Assembly (NCBI GenBank): GCA_965277735.1
Contig: CBDIDO010000003.1
Location: 496,001-560,000, forward strand
Reading direction: 5' to 3'
Origin: RH-AL1 sp965277735
GTDB lineage: Bacteria; Pseudomonadota; Alphaproteobacteria; Rhizobiales; Beijerinckiaceae
Length of the DNA stretch: 64,000 nucleotides
The notes under the pieces: model-generated
Databases searched by the model: none
The model's input: only the letters and a program-made list of their open reading frames with translations
Told to the model about the DNA's origin: nothing
Part shown: positions 16,947 through 25,969 of the stretch, piece by piece
Layout: each line of letters opens with the position of its first letter
How positions within the stretch are numbered: the first letter of the stretch is position 1
Translations under genes and position numbers: made by a program

Positions 16947-17741
16947 TCAGGCGATATATCGGAAGCCGACGTCCTGCAGTTCCGGAATGGTGGCGACGGC
17001 GCCCGGCGTGAGCACGACACCCGGCAGAAGATGATTGCTCAGTTCTGCGGTCACCTGCTCCTGCGAGAGCTTGTCGGGGTTGATCTCCTTCTCGATGAGC
17101 TTGCCGGCCTGTTCCCAGATGGCGTTGTGACACGACATGAAGACCACGCCGCGCTTCATCAGCATCGGGATCGAGTTGTTGCTGGGCGAGAAGACGCCCT
17201 TCGCGTCCTGATAATTCTTCGGATCGGCCGAAGCCGCCTTCTTGTCGTCGATCAGAGTGTTCGTCTTGAACTTGTCGCCGGCGAGCTTGGTCAACTGGTA
17301 TTTCTCCCACATCCCTTCGTCATAGAGAGCGAGATGGGCGGATCCGTGCACCGCCGCCACGACGAGGAAATCGGGGTGCTTGAAGGACCAAATCTGCGCG
17401 TTGAGTGAATTCCGCATGCCGTTCAGCCAAGAGCCCTCGATCGCCGTGCAGTCCCAGACCTGCTTGGTCCGCGGCTTGTATGCCATCACCTCCTTCAAGG
17501 CTTTGTCGTCCCACTGGTCTGTGGCGTTCAGGATCATCGGCACAGTCTTGAAGTCTCGACGGCGCGGCGCCTTCTCGAGACGCTCCATGAGGGCATGGAG
17601 CGTTTCCGCGCCTTCTGGAAGCACCGGCTCGGTCGCCGGTGCAGCGGCTGCCGGCGAGCCGCTCAATGTCGTTCCGCCCAGAGCGACGATGGCGACGCCT
17701 GCCGTCTGCAGGATGCGCCTTCGATCGGTATCCTCGGTCAT
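16947..17741 (-). CDS. Tat-exported DsrE-like protein of unknown function
   Basis: The 264-residue product has a twin-arginine signal (DRRRILQTAGVAIVALGG). The mature part includes AEIWSFKHPDFLVVAAVHG-type strands, LALYDEGMWEKYQLTKLAG, and a single SCHNAIWE Cys segment near 217. Similar proteins are often filed as transcriptional initiation protein Tat, a misnomer, and resemble the DsrE/F fold. ATG at 17741 has an AGGGAG site six bases upstream. It lies between the sulfate-exporter-like gene and the binding protein, so a periplasmic sulfur-carrier role may be guessed. Function not known. Confidence 0.7.
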   Translation of the reverse strand: MTEDTDRRRILQTAGVAIVALGGTTLSGSPAAAAPATEPVLPEGAETLHALMERLEKAPRRRDFKTVPMILNATDQWDDKALKEVMAYKPRTKQVWDCTAIEGSWLNGMRNSLNAQIWSFKHPDFLVVAAVHGSAHLALYDEGMWEKYQLTKLAGDKFKTNTLIDDKKAASADPKNYQDAKGVFSPSNNSIPMLMKRGVVFMSCHNAIWEQAGKLIEKEINPDKLSQEQVTAELSNHLLPGVVLTPGAVATIPELQDVGFRYIA

Positions 17742-17865
17742 GATCATCTCCCTGTGTGACGGTGGCCGCCGTCTGTTGAAACGGGTCCTTGGCTCGTGCC
17801 GAGTGTCTGGGCCGCCTGTTCGTCTTTTGCGATTACGCCCGGCGGCGCGCCGCAGTTCGAGACCC

Positions 17866-18942
17866 TCATGACGACGCACCGAGATGCAGAAAGTGGATGA
17901 GCATCAGACTGAACAATACGAGGATCACGAGCGAGAGGGTAACGGCGGCGGTGACGCGACCACCGACGCGTCCTATGACCCTGATGTCGACGCCGAGGCC
18001 CAGAGCAGCCATCGACACAATCGTCAGAAGCGTGGCCGTCCGAGCCACGGGGTAGACGACCGATGTTGGGATCACACCCATCGAGCGGAGCGTGGCGAGG
18101 CCAACGAAACCAAGGATGAACCAAGGCACAAGGCGTGTCACGCTGAAGGAGGATCGGGTGCCGGACCTTTCGCCGCGCAGACTGCCGGCCAGCAGCGATA
18201 AGGCGAACACCACGGGACCAAGCAACAGAACGCGCACCAGCTTGACGAGCGTTCCGATCTGCGTGCTCACCAGGCCGGCAGGCACGGTCGCAGCAAGAAC
18301 CTGCGGCACGGCGTAGACCGTCAGCCCGGCCAGGATCCCGTATCCTCGCGACGACAGGCCGACGAGCGGGATCAACAGCGGCAGCCCCAGGACCATGACG
18401 ACGCCGAGGATCGCCGTGAAAGCGATAGAGGAGGCGATGTCATCGCCGTCGGCGCCGATTACCGGCGCCACCGCCGCAATCGCCGAATTGCCGCAGATCG
18501 AGTTACCGCAAGCCACGAGGATCGAGAGGCGCACTGGCAAGCCGAGGAGTCGACAGAGCGAGAAACTCGCGGCGATGCTTACCGCGACCGTCACGGCGAT
18601 CGCGCCGAGGAGCAAGGCGCCAGAGCCGATGATCGCATTCAGACTGATGGAGGCGCCGAGCATCATGACGGCGACCTCGAGAACCTGCTTGGCGCTGAAA
18701 GCGATACCGCTGCGCCAGTAGGCGCTGGGCTGCCAGATGCTTCGCAGCGCGGTTCCCAACAGGATCGCCACGACGAGCGCCTCGATGTAGGGATGCCCGA
18801 GCTGATGCTCTTCGAGCGCCTGCAATGCGATCGAGACGATCGTCAGGGTCAGGCAGAGGCCGATGCCCGGCAGAAGACCCACAGGCCCGGTGACTTGACG
18901 CTCACGCGCTGGCGCCACCGCCAATTCGGTTCGTTCGAGCAC
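17866..18942 (-). CDS. YeiH/UPF0324 family putative sulfate exporter
   Basis: The 358-residue membrane protein has about ten hydrophobic segments and the family-typical block LVACGNSICGNSAIAAVAPVIGA at about 145-167, with VYAVPQVLAA further on. The family (UPF0324) has been proposed to export sulfate or sulfite. The start is GTG at 18942 with a strong GGAGG seven bases upstream. It leads the tsd-like operon on the minus strand. In this context, removal of sulfur oxyanions produced by thiosulfate or sulfonate oxidation would make sense, but transport has not been shown from sequence. Confidence 0.85.
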   Translation of the reverse strand: MLERTELAVAPARERQVTGPVGLLPGIGLCLTLTIVSIALQALEEHQLGHPYIEALVVAILLGTALRSIWQPSAYWRSGIAFSAKQVLEVAVMMLGASISLNAIIGSGALLLGAIAVTVAVSIAASFSLCRLLGLPVRLSILVACGNSICGNSAIAAVAPVIGADGDDIASSIAFTAILGVVMVLGLPLLIPLVGLSSRGYGILAGLTVYAVPQVLAATVPAGLVSTQIGTLVKLVRVLLLGPVVFALSLLAGSLRGERSGTRSSFSVTRLVPWFILGFVGLATLRSMGVIPTSVVYPVARTATLLTIVSMAALGLGVDIRVIGRVGGRVTAAVTLSLVILVLFSLMLIHFLHLGASS

Positions 18943-19068
18943 TGAAACACCTCCGGTCCAGAGGTATCTCGCGTCGGTTGCCTCGGATAATACGTAGTCC
19001 CTCGGGGGTCATAGCGAGGACTTATCGGCCCACCGGATCTCTACGGGTATTGCGCGTGGCGCAGCGAC

Positions 19069-19281
19069 TTATTTGGTTTCCGCCACCGAAGATGGCGAGC
19101 CGTGCAAGGTCGCGAACAAGTCCGGTTGAAAAAAGCCGACACGCGCCACCAAGATCGCGATGATGAGCGCCCAGAAGATCGTGGTTCCCGCACGCTGCAC
19201 GGCAGCCGAAGCTCGCCCAGGATTCAGTGTGCTGTTGCCAGCTGATTTTCGAGTGGTCGCGTCCATTGCCATTCCCCGCAT
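19069..19281 (-). CDS. Small single-pass membrane protein
   Basis: The 70-residue frame (or 66 from an internal ATG) has a basic N-terminus and one transmembrane segment, TIFWALIIAILVARVGFF. It lies upstream of the exporter gene, on the same strand. No family recognised. The presence of a clean hydrophobic helix and conserved orientation with the operon supports a gene, but chance is possible. Confidence 0.4.
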   Translation of the reverse strand: MRGMAMDATTRKSAGNSTLNPGRASAAVQRAGTTIFWALIIAILVARVGFFQPDLFATLHGSPSSVAETK

Positions 19282-19415
19282 GCGCTAAATGTCGAGTGCG
19301 GGCCCACGAGAGTCAACGAAACGCCGTGCCAAAGAATACTGGCCGAAGAGTATAATCTGCGCGAAAGGGCTCCGCGCACGGACGTTTTATCCAACTCGCA
19401 GCGATGAGGCTTTAG

Positions 19416-19655
19416 TCAGGGTGTTCCGGCGAGGACCGACGCCTTGAGCCTTCCGTCGATCGGAACGGGGCTGCGGGCGACCGAGGCGCCGTTCGACACG
19501 CCAAACGTAAGGGAGACACCCTCTCGCAGATAAGCGGTTTGACCAAGCGTGAACTGCAAGCTCACAAGCCAGCAAGCCGTCAGCAGAAAGAGAAGATCGA
19601 CGAAGTGCGGCTTGGACAATTTGGTCTCCGAGCTTGCGCTCCGTCTTCTCTGCAT
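19416..19655 (-). CDS. Possible small membrane protein
   Basis: A 79-residue frame with one hydrophobic helix, FVDLLFLLTACWLVSLQFTL, followed by a polar tail. It is similar in size and layout to the neighbouring 70-residue membrane frame but not clearly homologous. No ribosome binding site stands out. Treat as hypothetical. Confidence 0.3.
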   Translation of the reverse strand: MQRRRSASSETKLSKPHFVDLLFLLTACWLVSLQFTLGQTAYLREGVSLTFGVSNGASVARSPVPIDGRLKASVLAGTP

Positions 19656-19905
19656 CGCAGCATGATAGCAAGACCTGTTGCTGCATGGCAGTCTTTTTCA
19701 TCGCGCATGCGTGCGGCTACAGAGAAGCGTAAGCATTCCTCCAGGAGATTTTATCCCTCTTGAACGACAACGAATTTGGTTTGGAAATACACAACAATGG
19801 CAACGAGGCGAAGACACGCAAAATAAGGTAATCAACGTGCGTTGCGACAGACTGGCGGACCTGCGGTCTTCAAGCGATCCTGGTGTTAGGCTAAAGGCTG
19901 CGAGC

Positions 19906-20889
19906 CTACCGCGTCGGCACCAATTGCTTCGCCCGGACGGCCTTCTCGCTCGCGTCCGGCTTTTCCACGGGCTCCTCGAGGACGCGGCTGAGATCCTGGC
20001 TCTTCGCGAGAGCCTTGATCGTCGACACCATGATGCTGGCCATAGGCATGATGGTTTCGGACTCGGCCCAGTAAAGACCGACTTTTCGCTTCTTCTCCGG
20101 CTCGACCAGCCGCAGCGCCTTGGTCCCTTTGTGCAACCCGGGCATGCGCGCGAAATGCGAGGGAATGATCGTACAGAGTTCTGAGAACTGCGTCTGAAAC
20201 ATCAGGTGCAGGATGGATTCGGACTCGATGACCGGTTTTGGCTCCTTGCCGACCGAGCGGAATGTCTGATCGGCAAACCACCGCTCGTGTGTCGAAGACC
20301 GAAGCATCGCGAGGGGCATCTCGGCGGCCTCTTTCCATGTGATCGAAGTCTTGCCGGCGAATTGCTCGGTGTCCGGGACAAGCAGGCTCAAGCTCTCGCT
20401 GTAGAGCGGCAACACGTTTCTGCGCCCGAGATCATCGGAGTCCATGTAGAAGATGGCGACGTCGAGAGAAAACGTATCGAGACCGAGCCGCATGGCCTCG
20501 TGGCCGACGAATTTGACATCGATGTTGACGTTGGGATGCTTCGAACGCACGGCGTTCAGAATTGTAGGAAGGATCGGGGAGATGGACGGCATCGCGCCGA
20601 TCCGCAGTTCGCCGTTCAGGTCACCCTTCAAAAGGCCGATCTCGGCACGCATCGCATCGCAATCAGCGGTGATTCGTCGAGCCCACTTGGCGATCCGTTC
20701 GCCTTCGGCAGTAAGCCCGTGCAGCCCCTGTCCGCGGCCGCGGAGAAAGATCGGGACGCCAAGCTCGAGCTCGAGCTGTTTGATGCCGTTGGAAAGGCTC
20801 GGTTGAGTCGCATGGCAACGCGCGGCGGCGCGACCGAAATGTCCCTCTTCGACGACGGCAATGAGGTATTTGAATTGGCGAAGATACAT
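19906..20889 (-). CDS. LysR-family transcriptional regulator
   Basis: The 327-residue protein has the LysR winged helix at the N-terminus (FKYLIAVVEEGHFGRAAARCHATQPSLSNGIKQLE, residues 6-40, read in two parts) and a periplasmic-binding-like effector domain from about 92 (GELRIGAMPSISPILPTIL). It lies 114 bp downstream of the MFS transporter that ends the methanesulfonate unit, and upstream of the thiosulfate operon. It could control either block; CysB-like or SfnB-type control of sulfur use is an inference. The long C-terminal tail rich in Lys and Glu is unusual for the family. Confidence 0.85.
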   Translation of the reverse strand: MYLRQFKYLIAVVEEGHFGRAAARCHATQPSLSNGIKQLELELGVPIFLRGRGQGLHGLTAEGERIAKWARRITADCDAMRAEIGLLKGDLNGELRIGAMPSISPILPTILNAVRSKHPNVNIDVKFVGHEAMRLGLDTFSLDVAIFYMDSDDLGRRNVLPLYSESLSLLVPDTEQFAGKTSITWKEAAEMPLAMLRSSTHERWFADQTFRSVGKEPKPVIESESILHLMFQTQFSELCTIIPSHFARMPGLHKGTKALRLVEPEKKRKVGLYWAESETIMPMASIMVSTIKALAKSQDLSRVLEEPVEKPDASEKAVRAKQLVPTR

Positions 20890-21003
20890 GCGCGGCCCGG
20901 TTCAATCATTAGTCCGAAAGCAGAGGCCGCGATCAGAGCAACCAAGGTCCTCCCGAGCTTACCCTGCTCGTCGACCGCCGCCGCAGCGGAAGCCGAGTCG
21001 TCA

Positions 21004-22347
21004 TCACAGCTGGACATCCTCGAGCTCACGTCCCGCGGTTTCTGGTCCCACGGCGTAAGCAACGATCGTCAGGATCCAGAGCGCCGAAGTCGCCAGAAAT
21101 GGCGCGGTTGGACCGAACTCGGCAATCCCCCATCCGACGAGTACCGGCGCGAAGATCGAGACCGCGCGCCCGCCGCCGACCATGATCCCGAACCCCGTTC
21201 CGCGCATCGACGTGCGGAAAAACTCGCTGAGGTAGGTATCCCCAACGCCCCAGAGCCAGCCCAGCATTCCGACCATGAGCGACCCGAAGACAAGGAAGGC
21301 GAAAAGCCCGTTCGCCGTGGTGGCCAGCACCGTGAAGACGATCATGAGAACCGCACCGAGGATGCCGGCAGGCCGGCGCCCGATGACATCCGACAAACCG
21401 GTTCCCACGAACGAGAGAACGAACTGCACGGCGTAGAAGAGCATCGCATAGAAGATCGCGTCGGATGTGCTCACCTTGAACTTCGTGATCATGAACGTGG
21501 TGAGAAAGAACGTGATGCCCCAATAGCCGCAGGTGTTGGCGACGTAGAGGAGCCATCCGATGAAAAGGCGCTTCTTGGCGCCTGGGATTGCCCAGATCCG
21601 CTCTCGCGGCCGACTGACGCCCTCCTCTCGAACGACGCGCTCCATTTCCTCCTGCGCCTCTCGGAAGCGCGGTGAATCCTGCACCACGTTACGGATCAGC
21701 AAAACCAGGGTGGCGGGAACAGCCGCGAAGATGAAGGCCCAGCGCCAGCCGTAGGCTGGCACGATGGCGAGTGCAGCCAATGCCGCTACGATGTAGCCCA
21801 ACGAATACAGGGCGAACATGATGCCGCCGGTCCCGATGCCGCGATATTTCGGCGGCCACATCTCGGCGGTGTAGGGCGCTCCGACCGCGAGCTCGCCGGC
21901 ACCTCCGACGCCGGTGAAGAACCGAAGCCAGGTGATCGCGGTGAGGCTGCTGACAAAGCCGCCGAGCACCGTCGTGGCGCCGTAGAGGACGATGGAGAAG
22001 CGCAGCGCGTTGCGCCGTCCCACCTTGTCGGCGAGCCAGCCAAAGCCAATCGTGCCGATCGTGTAACCGATCAGGAAAATCGAGCCTATGGCGCCGATCG
22101 CCTTGAGGCTGATGTTGAGATCTTTCGCGAACACCGGCGATAACATGCCGAAGATATTCACGGCGTAGGAGTCGAAGCCGTAGCCGAGGCCGGCCGCGAG
22201 CGCGACGTACAGAGCCTGCCTGAACGGAATGACCTGGCCTTGGGCGGTTTTCGTGTAGGTGTCCTCGAGCCCCTCCGAAAAATGGCGGGCTCCCTCCCGC
22301 GGACCCGTTGCGCGCGCAAATGCGTCCGTACCAAGCACTTCGGGCAT
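21004..22347 (-). CDS. MFS transporter, probable organic-acid or sulfonate uptake
   Basis: The 447-residue protein has 12 predicted transmembrane segments and the MFS loop 2-3 signature GWLADKVGRRNAL at about 94-106, repeated in the second half as GLSDVIGRRPAG. The pattern resembles the aromatic-acid:H+ symporter and sugar-transporter-like groups. ATG at 22347 has an AGGGGGAGAGG site; the frame extends upstream but without plausible protein. It is downstream of msmABCD and two accessory genes. Known methanesulfonate operons use an ABC importer (msmEFGH), which is not found here, so this transporter may replace it (inference). Confidence 0.85.
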   Translation of the reverse strand: MPEVLGTDAFARATGPREGARHFSEGLEDTYTKTAQGQVIPFRQALYVALAAGLGYGFDSYAVNIFGMLSPVFAKDLNISLKAIGAIGSIFLIGYTIGTIGFGWLADKVGRRNALRFSIVLYGATTVLGGFVSSLTAITWLRFFTGVGGAGELAVGAPYTAEMWPPKYRGIGTGGIMFALYSLGYIVAALAALAIVPAYGWRWAFIFAAVPATLVLLIRNVVQDSPRFREAQEEMERVVREEGVSRPRERIWAIPGAKKRLFIGWLLYVANTCGYWGITFFLTTFMITKFKVSTSDAIFYAMLFYAVQFVLSFVGTGLSDVIGRRPAGILGAVLMIVFTVLATTANGLFAFLVFGSLMVGMLGWLWGVGDTYLSEFFRTSMRGTGFGIMVGGGRAVSIFAPVLVGWGIAEFGPTAPFLATSALWILTIVAYAVGPETAGRELEDVQL

Positions 22348-22692
22348 GAGCCTCTCCCCCTCAGGTGCCGCTTTTTCGCTACAGCTTAAGCCGTCAACTC
22401 CGCGCGGATTTGGGCTGCAGTAAAATCGTTTGGACTGATCACGGCATAGGAACGCCCTATGCCGACTAGGCGGTCGGTGCTTTCTCCGACGTTCGACAGA
22501 GAGACGAACGGCCCGTCGCGCAGCGCGGACCTGTCCGCCAGCTGTGTTTGGACGGAAGTGCTTGCATCGGTTCTGAGGTGAGCCGCCGGCGGCTGCAGGT
22601 CCGCTGCGAGGTGAGCGGCAGACCGCGGGCGAGTTCGTGGCGTTCAGAGAAAACGCAGCTGCAGCTTTCCGCAAACAAACGACAGCCAAGAC
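22348..22692. other. Intergenic region upstream of MFS transporter
   Basis: About 345 bases with no supported gene. It contains degenerate GACGTTCGACAGAG- and GCGGACCTGTCC-like words that resemble dispersed non-coding repeats of Hyphomicrobiales, and it could hold a separate promoter for the transporter. Nothing firm is visible. Confidence 0.4.
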
Positions 22693-23490
22693 TCAGTGCG
22701 CGACTGAGGCCCTCATCTTAGCCACCATGCCGTCTAGCGTCTCGTGTAGCCCGGCTTGGCTTAGATCGTCGGCCGGCAACGCCGAAGAGGCGATAGGGCG
22801 CAGGGGAGTCAAGACGGGACGAACGAAGAAAACGGGCGCGTCACCTTCGTTCGGATCACCGAGCATATAGCCCACGTCGAGATCGACGGCGCCGTCTTGG
22901 CTGGCCGAGGTGAAACCTATCTCCAGTCGTTCCGGCCAGCACACGAGGTTGCGCTGCTGCGCCTCAGACGCCTGCAATCCCCCACCGTGCGCGTCTTTCA
23001 AGGACAGCAGGATCGACGCAGCCGATTCCAGTGCGTCCGTGAGTTTGCGCAGCTCTTCGATGTGCTCACTCGATGCATATTTGCGCTCGTCCCCCGTCAA
23101 AAGGCGGTCTTGCGGATAGGGAAGCGACTTGGAGAAGCGCTCGCGGTCGAAGCCCCGATGCAGCAATTCGCAGAGTAGCCAAGCCTCGATCTCGGTCGAC
23201 GATTTCTCGTCGACGTCCATCGCGTGCGGCGACAGCGCCCCGTTCTCCTCGAACTGCAGCACGAGATCGGGCAGTGAGAGTGTGAGCGCGGTTCCCGGCG
23301 CGATCTCCGGTGTGAGGAAGCGCAGTCTGTCGGGATCGAAGAGCAGCGGCACGCTGTCGTCGGCGGACGTCGATGCATGGAAGCTGCGCGCCATGCGCGC
23401 GAGCCAATGCAAGGCGTTGTGAATCTCATCTCGTGACCCGATCGGCTCCGGCGGCTTCAGCGTATTGCCCAGGCTCGGCATGGTGCTCAT
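22693..23490 (-). CDS. Hypothetical protein in methanesulfonate unit
   Basis: The 265-residue cytoplasmic protein begins MSTMPSLGNTLKPPEPIGS. It has an acidic central helical part, and a C-terminal segment CWPERLEIGFTSASQDG followed by VGYMLGDPNEGDAPVFFVRP that resembles the WPxxFD-type module of some uncharacterised proteins. No catalytic motif or export signal is visible. It starts about 20 bp after the amidohydrolase stop, so it is almost certainly co-transcribed with msmABCD. Function unknown; its linkage to sulfonate oxidation is worth a comparative check. Confidence 0.7.
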   Translation of the reverse strand: MSTMPSLGNTLKPPEPIGSRDEIHNALHWLARMARSFHASTSADDSVPLLFDPDRLRFLTPEIAPGTALTLSLPDLVLQFEENGALSPHAMDVDEKSSTEIEAWLLCELLHRGFDRERFSKSLPYPQDRLLTGDERKYASSEHIEELRKLTDALESAASILLSLKDAHGGGLQASEAQQRNLVCWPERLEIGFTSASQDGAVDLDVGYMLGDPNEGDAPVFFVRPVLTPLRPIASSALPADDLSQAGLHETLDGMVAKMRASVAH

Positions 23491-23512
23491 GGCTTTTCCT
23501 CGTCCGTCTCGG

Positions 23513-24406
23513 CTACTCGGCGGCAGCGCGCCCTTGCGAAGCTTGCCCCAGATCGAGCCGGAGCAAACGACTGGCATTGCCGAAGGTCGCGGCCTCGAAC
23601 GCTTCCTTTTCGAGGCCGAGTGCCGCGAAGTCATCGAGCCCTTGCTTCATGGGTCGGAAGGGGAAGGAGCTTCCAAACAGGAATTGGTCCCGCATGAAGC
23701 CGTTGGCGGCCTCGACGTAGAGCTTGCCGCCCGGCGCGAACGTGTACATGTCGGGCGATACGAACACGTTCTCGTTGCGGAACGCCACGGTGATCATCGC
23801 CTCCACGTGCGGATAGAAGCCGTGGCAGCAGACGATCGGCAGCTTCGGGAAAGTCTTTGCGACGCGATCGACGGCGAAAGGGTCGTTGAGGCGCAGGTCG
23901 GGGGTGGTCGGCCCGGACATCACGAAAGCCGGCACATCGAGCTCGAGGCAGAGCTCGTAGAACGGCATCAAGCGCGCGTCGTCGGCGCGCATGCCTTCTG
24001 CATAGAAGCCGGCGTCTAGGTTGATTCCCTTCATCCCCAATTCGCGCACGGCATGACGCGCGTGCCCCAGCGCTTCCTCGCGCCCGTATTCGATCGGATC
24101 GATCGACGCGATCCCGATCAACCGCCCCGGCGCCGTGGCGGCCATCTTAGCCAGATCCTCATTGGCGATTCGCACGCCGGGCACGCAGCGGGCGACCATG
24201 ACGGCGACCGTGATGCCGGCGCGGTCCATTTCGGCAACGAAGCCCTGCGGATCGTTGCCGCGCGTGAAATGATCGATGTCCTTGCCGCCGACGCGCTTGT
24301 TGAGCCAGCGAACGACATCGTATTCCTTCGTGCCCGCCGTCGACCCGAAGAACGGGTGCAGGAACGCAGGGCGGCTTCGCATGTCGACGACGGGATGGCT
24401 GGTCAT
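23513..24406 (-). CDS. Amidohydrolase-2 family protein
   Basis: The 297-residue TIM-barrel protein has family features: VDMRSRPAFLHPFFG at the start, the segment GIASIDPIEYGREEALGHAR, LPIVCCHGFYPHVEAMI with a metal-type His, and FLFGSSFPFRP near the end. The usual N-terminal HxH and the Asp of the FGSDYP motif are replaced (RSR and FGSS), so metal binding is probably reduced or different. It lies 49 bp after the reductase gene of the msm operon. It may act on a C1 or sulfonate intermediate, but no substrate can be named. Confidence 0.75.
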   Translation of the reverse strand: MTSHPVVDMRSRPAFLHPFFGSTAGTKEYDVVRWLNKRVGGKDIDHFTRGNDPQGFVAEMDRAGITVAVMVARCVPGVRIANEDLAKMAATAPGRLIGIASIDPIEYGREEALGHARHAVRELGMKGINLDAGFYAEGMRADDARLMPFYELCLELDVPAFVMSGPTTPDLRLNDPFAVDRVAKTFPKLPIVCCHGFYPHVEAMITVAFRNENVFVSPDMYTFAPGGKLYVEAANGFMRDQFLFGSSFPFRPMKQGLDDFAALGLEKEAFEAATFGNASRLLRLDLGQASQGRAAAE

Positions 24407-24455
24407 TTCTGAAATCCTAAGGCTGCGTGCGCGCCGATCTTGGCGGTTGTCGAGT

Positions 24456-25553
24456 TCAGGAGAATTTGTCGAACCTTATGTCGCCCGGCTTCATCCGTGC
24501 TTCCGTTATGAGCATGCGGATCGCAGCATCGACCATCGGTTGGGGGCCGGCGACGAACGCGACCTCGTCCGACCATCGACCGCGCATCTCCGCAGCCGCC
24601 ACCTGGTGCACGAGCCCCTTGGCCATCGCGACATCGGGGAACTCGGGATGGGCTGCCTCCACCTCATCCTCGTCCGAGATCGCGATCACGACCTTCAGGC
24701 TCCCTGAGGCCGCCGCGACCGACTCTGCGAATTCAGCAACGTAGAAGGCGTCGGCACGCGTGCGGACACCGAAAAACACATGTCCCTTGTGCTCCGCGTA
24801 ATGGTCGGCCTGGCGCGCATGCGCGAGGATCGCCATCATGCCGGCGATGCCAGAACCGCCGGCGATGCAGATGAAGTTGCGGTTGTCGTCCGGCCGGAAC
24901 GTGGCCCGCCCCAAGGGCCCCACGACGTCCAGCTCGTGACCCGTCAGGTCCTGGTCGAAGATCGCATCGGAGAAGAGGCCCTTCGGCTTTCGTTTGACGA
25001 CGAACGTCAGATTTCTCGATTCCGGTCCATGGTTCACCATGGAATAGGCGCGGTGGCCGACGACGCCCTTATGGCGAAGCCCGACGAATTGGCCCGCCTC
25101 GAAATCGATCGGCTGCGACAACGCGAGGTCGAACTGCAGGACGTCGCGGGTCAGGCGCCGAACCGACTCGACTCGCCCCGTGCGGCGCAAAAGCCTTGGA
25201 GCGAGCGGCTCGGGCTGGATGGCGCTGGAGCGCACCTTGATCGCGCAATCCGACCGCGGGCGCGCCTGGCACATCAAGACGTCGCCCTTGTCTAGATGGA
25301 GCTTCGCGTAGCCGGGGGCGTCCGTCCACCCGGGGTCGACGCTGCCGGCCGCAACGCGGGCGTGGCAGCTGCCGCATGTTCCCGTGGAACATTCGTAAGG
25401 GAGATCGTAGCCGGCCGCGAGGCCGGCGGTCAGGAGGCTTTCGTCGTCGCGACACGGAAAAGAAAACGTCGCGACCTTGGTCTGTACGTCCACGTCGAGG
25501 ACGCGCGGGTAAAGCGACACCGACGGTGCGACATCGTCACGCGAAGAAGTCAT
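24456..25553 (-). CDS. msmD: Methanesulfonate monooxygenase reductase component (MsmD-like)
   Basis: The 365-residue reductase has an N-terminal plant-type [2Fe-2S] ferredoxin with CSTGTCGSC at about 55-63 and a fourth Cys in LMCQARP. An FAD domain (HRAYSMVNHG) and an NAD domain (CIAGGSGIAGMMAIL) follow. It passes electrons from NADH to the Rieske ferredoxin encoded next to it. The start overlaps the end of the ferredoxin gene by 17 bases. Length and position (fourth in the operon) agree with MsmD of Methylosulfonomonas. Assignment rests on operon order and on the distinctive MsmA. Confidence 0.85.
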   Translation of the reverse strand: MTSSRDDVAPSVSLYPRVLDVDVQTKVATFSFPCRDDESLLTAGLAAGYDLPYECSTGTCGSCHARVAAGSVDPGWTDAPGYAKLHLDKGDVLMCQARPRSDCAIKVRSSAIQPEPLAPRLLRRTGRVESVRRLTRDVLQFDLALSQPIDFEAGQFVGLRHKGVVGHRAYSMVNHGPESRNLTFVVKRKPKGLFSDAIFDQDLTGHELDVVGPLGRATFRPDDNRNFICIAGGSGIAGMMAILAHARQADHYAEHKGHVFFGVRTRADAFYVAEFAESVAAASGSLKVVIAISDEDEVEAAHPEFPDVAMAKGLVHQVAAAEMRGRWSDEVAFVAGPQPMVDAAIRMLITEARMKPGDIRFDKFS

Positions 25554-25905
25554 CGTCGCTCACTTCGCCCTCGTCTTCGAACTCGTAAACGATCTCCTTG
25601 TCGATCAGGGCGAAGACGGCTCCGCCCTCTTCCTTGGTGTCGTAGCACTGCAGGTTTTTCTCGGCCTCGCCTTGCTTCTCGAGCGTATCGAGGTTCCACG
25701 CCCAGAGGTGCTTGGTGCAGGTGAGCACGCAATCCGCCACGACGCCCGACTCTTCAAGTGGCTCTTCCATGTGCGGGCAGATCGACGGCATGGTCCGGAA
25801 AGCACCGCCGTAGTTTACCACGACCAGAGACACGCCCCCGGTCGTGAACTGCTTTACGGAGTCAGGCGGCACATCGTCGGCACCGCAGATACGTTTCCAG
25901 CTCAT
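25537..25905 (-). CDS. msmC: Methanesulfonate monooxygenase Rieske ferredoxin (MsmC-like)
   Basis: The 122-residue ferredoxin has Rieske ligands CPH at about 43-45 and CTKH at about 62-65 (spacing of 16 between His and Cys), in CPHMEEPLEESG and LTCTKHLWAWNL. The C-terminus is very acidic (EFEDEGEVSDDD). ATG at 25905 is preceded by GGTGGGAGGACC. It carries electrons from MsmD to the MsmAB oxygenase. Size agrees with MsmC. It lies 64 bp after the beta-subunit gene. Confidence 0.88.
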   Translation of the reverse strand: MSWKRICGADDVPPDSVKQFTTGGVSLVVVNYGGAFRTMPSICPHMEEPLEESGVVADCVLTCTKHLWAWNLDTLEKQGEAEKNLQCYDTKEEGGAVFALIDKEIVYEFEDEGEVSDDDFFA

Positions 25906-25969
25906 TATGGTCCTCCCACCGACAGGCCTTCGCGCGGGTCGGTTTGTGCTCGAACGAGCTCTCGGTCCG

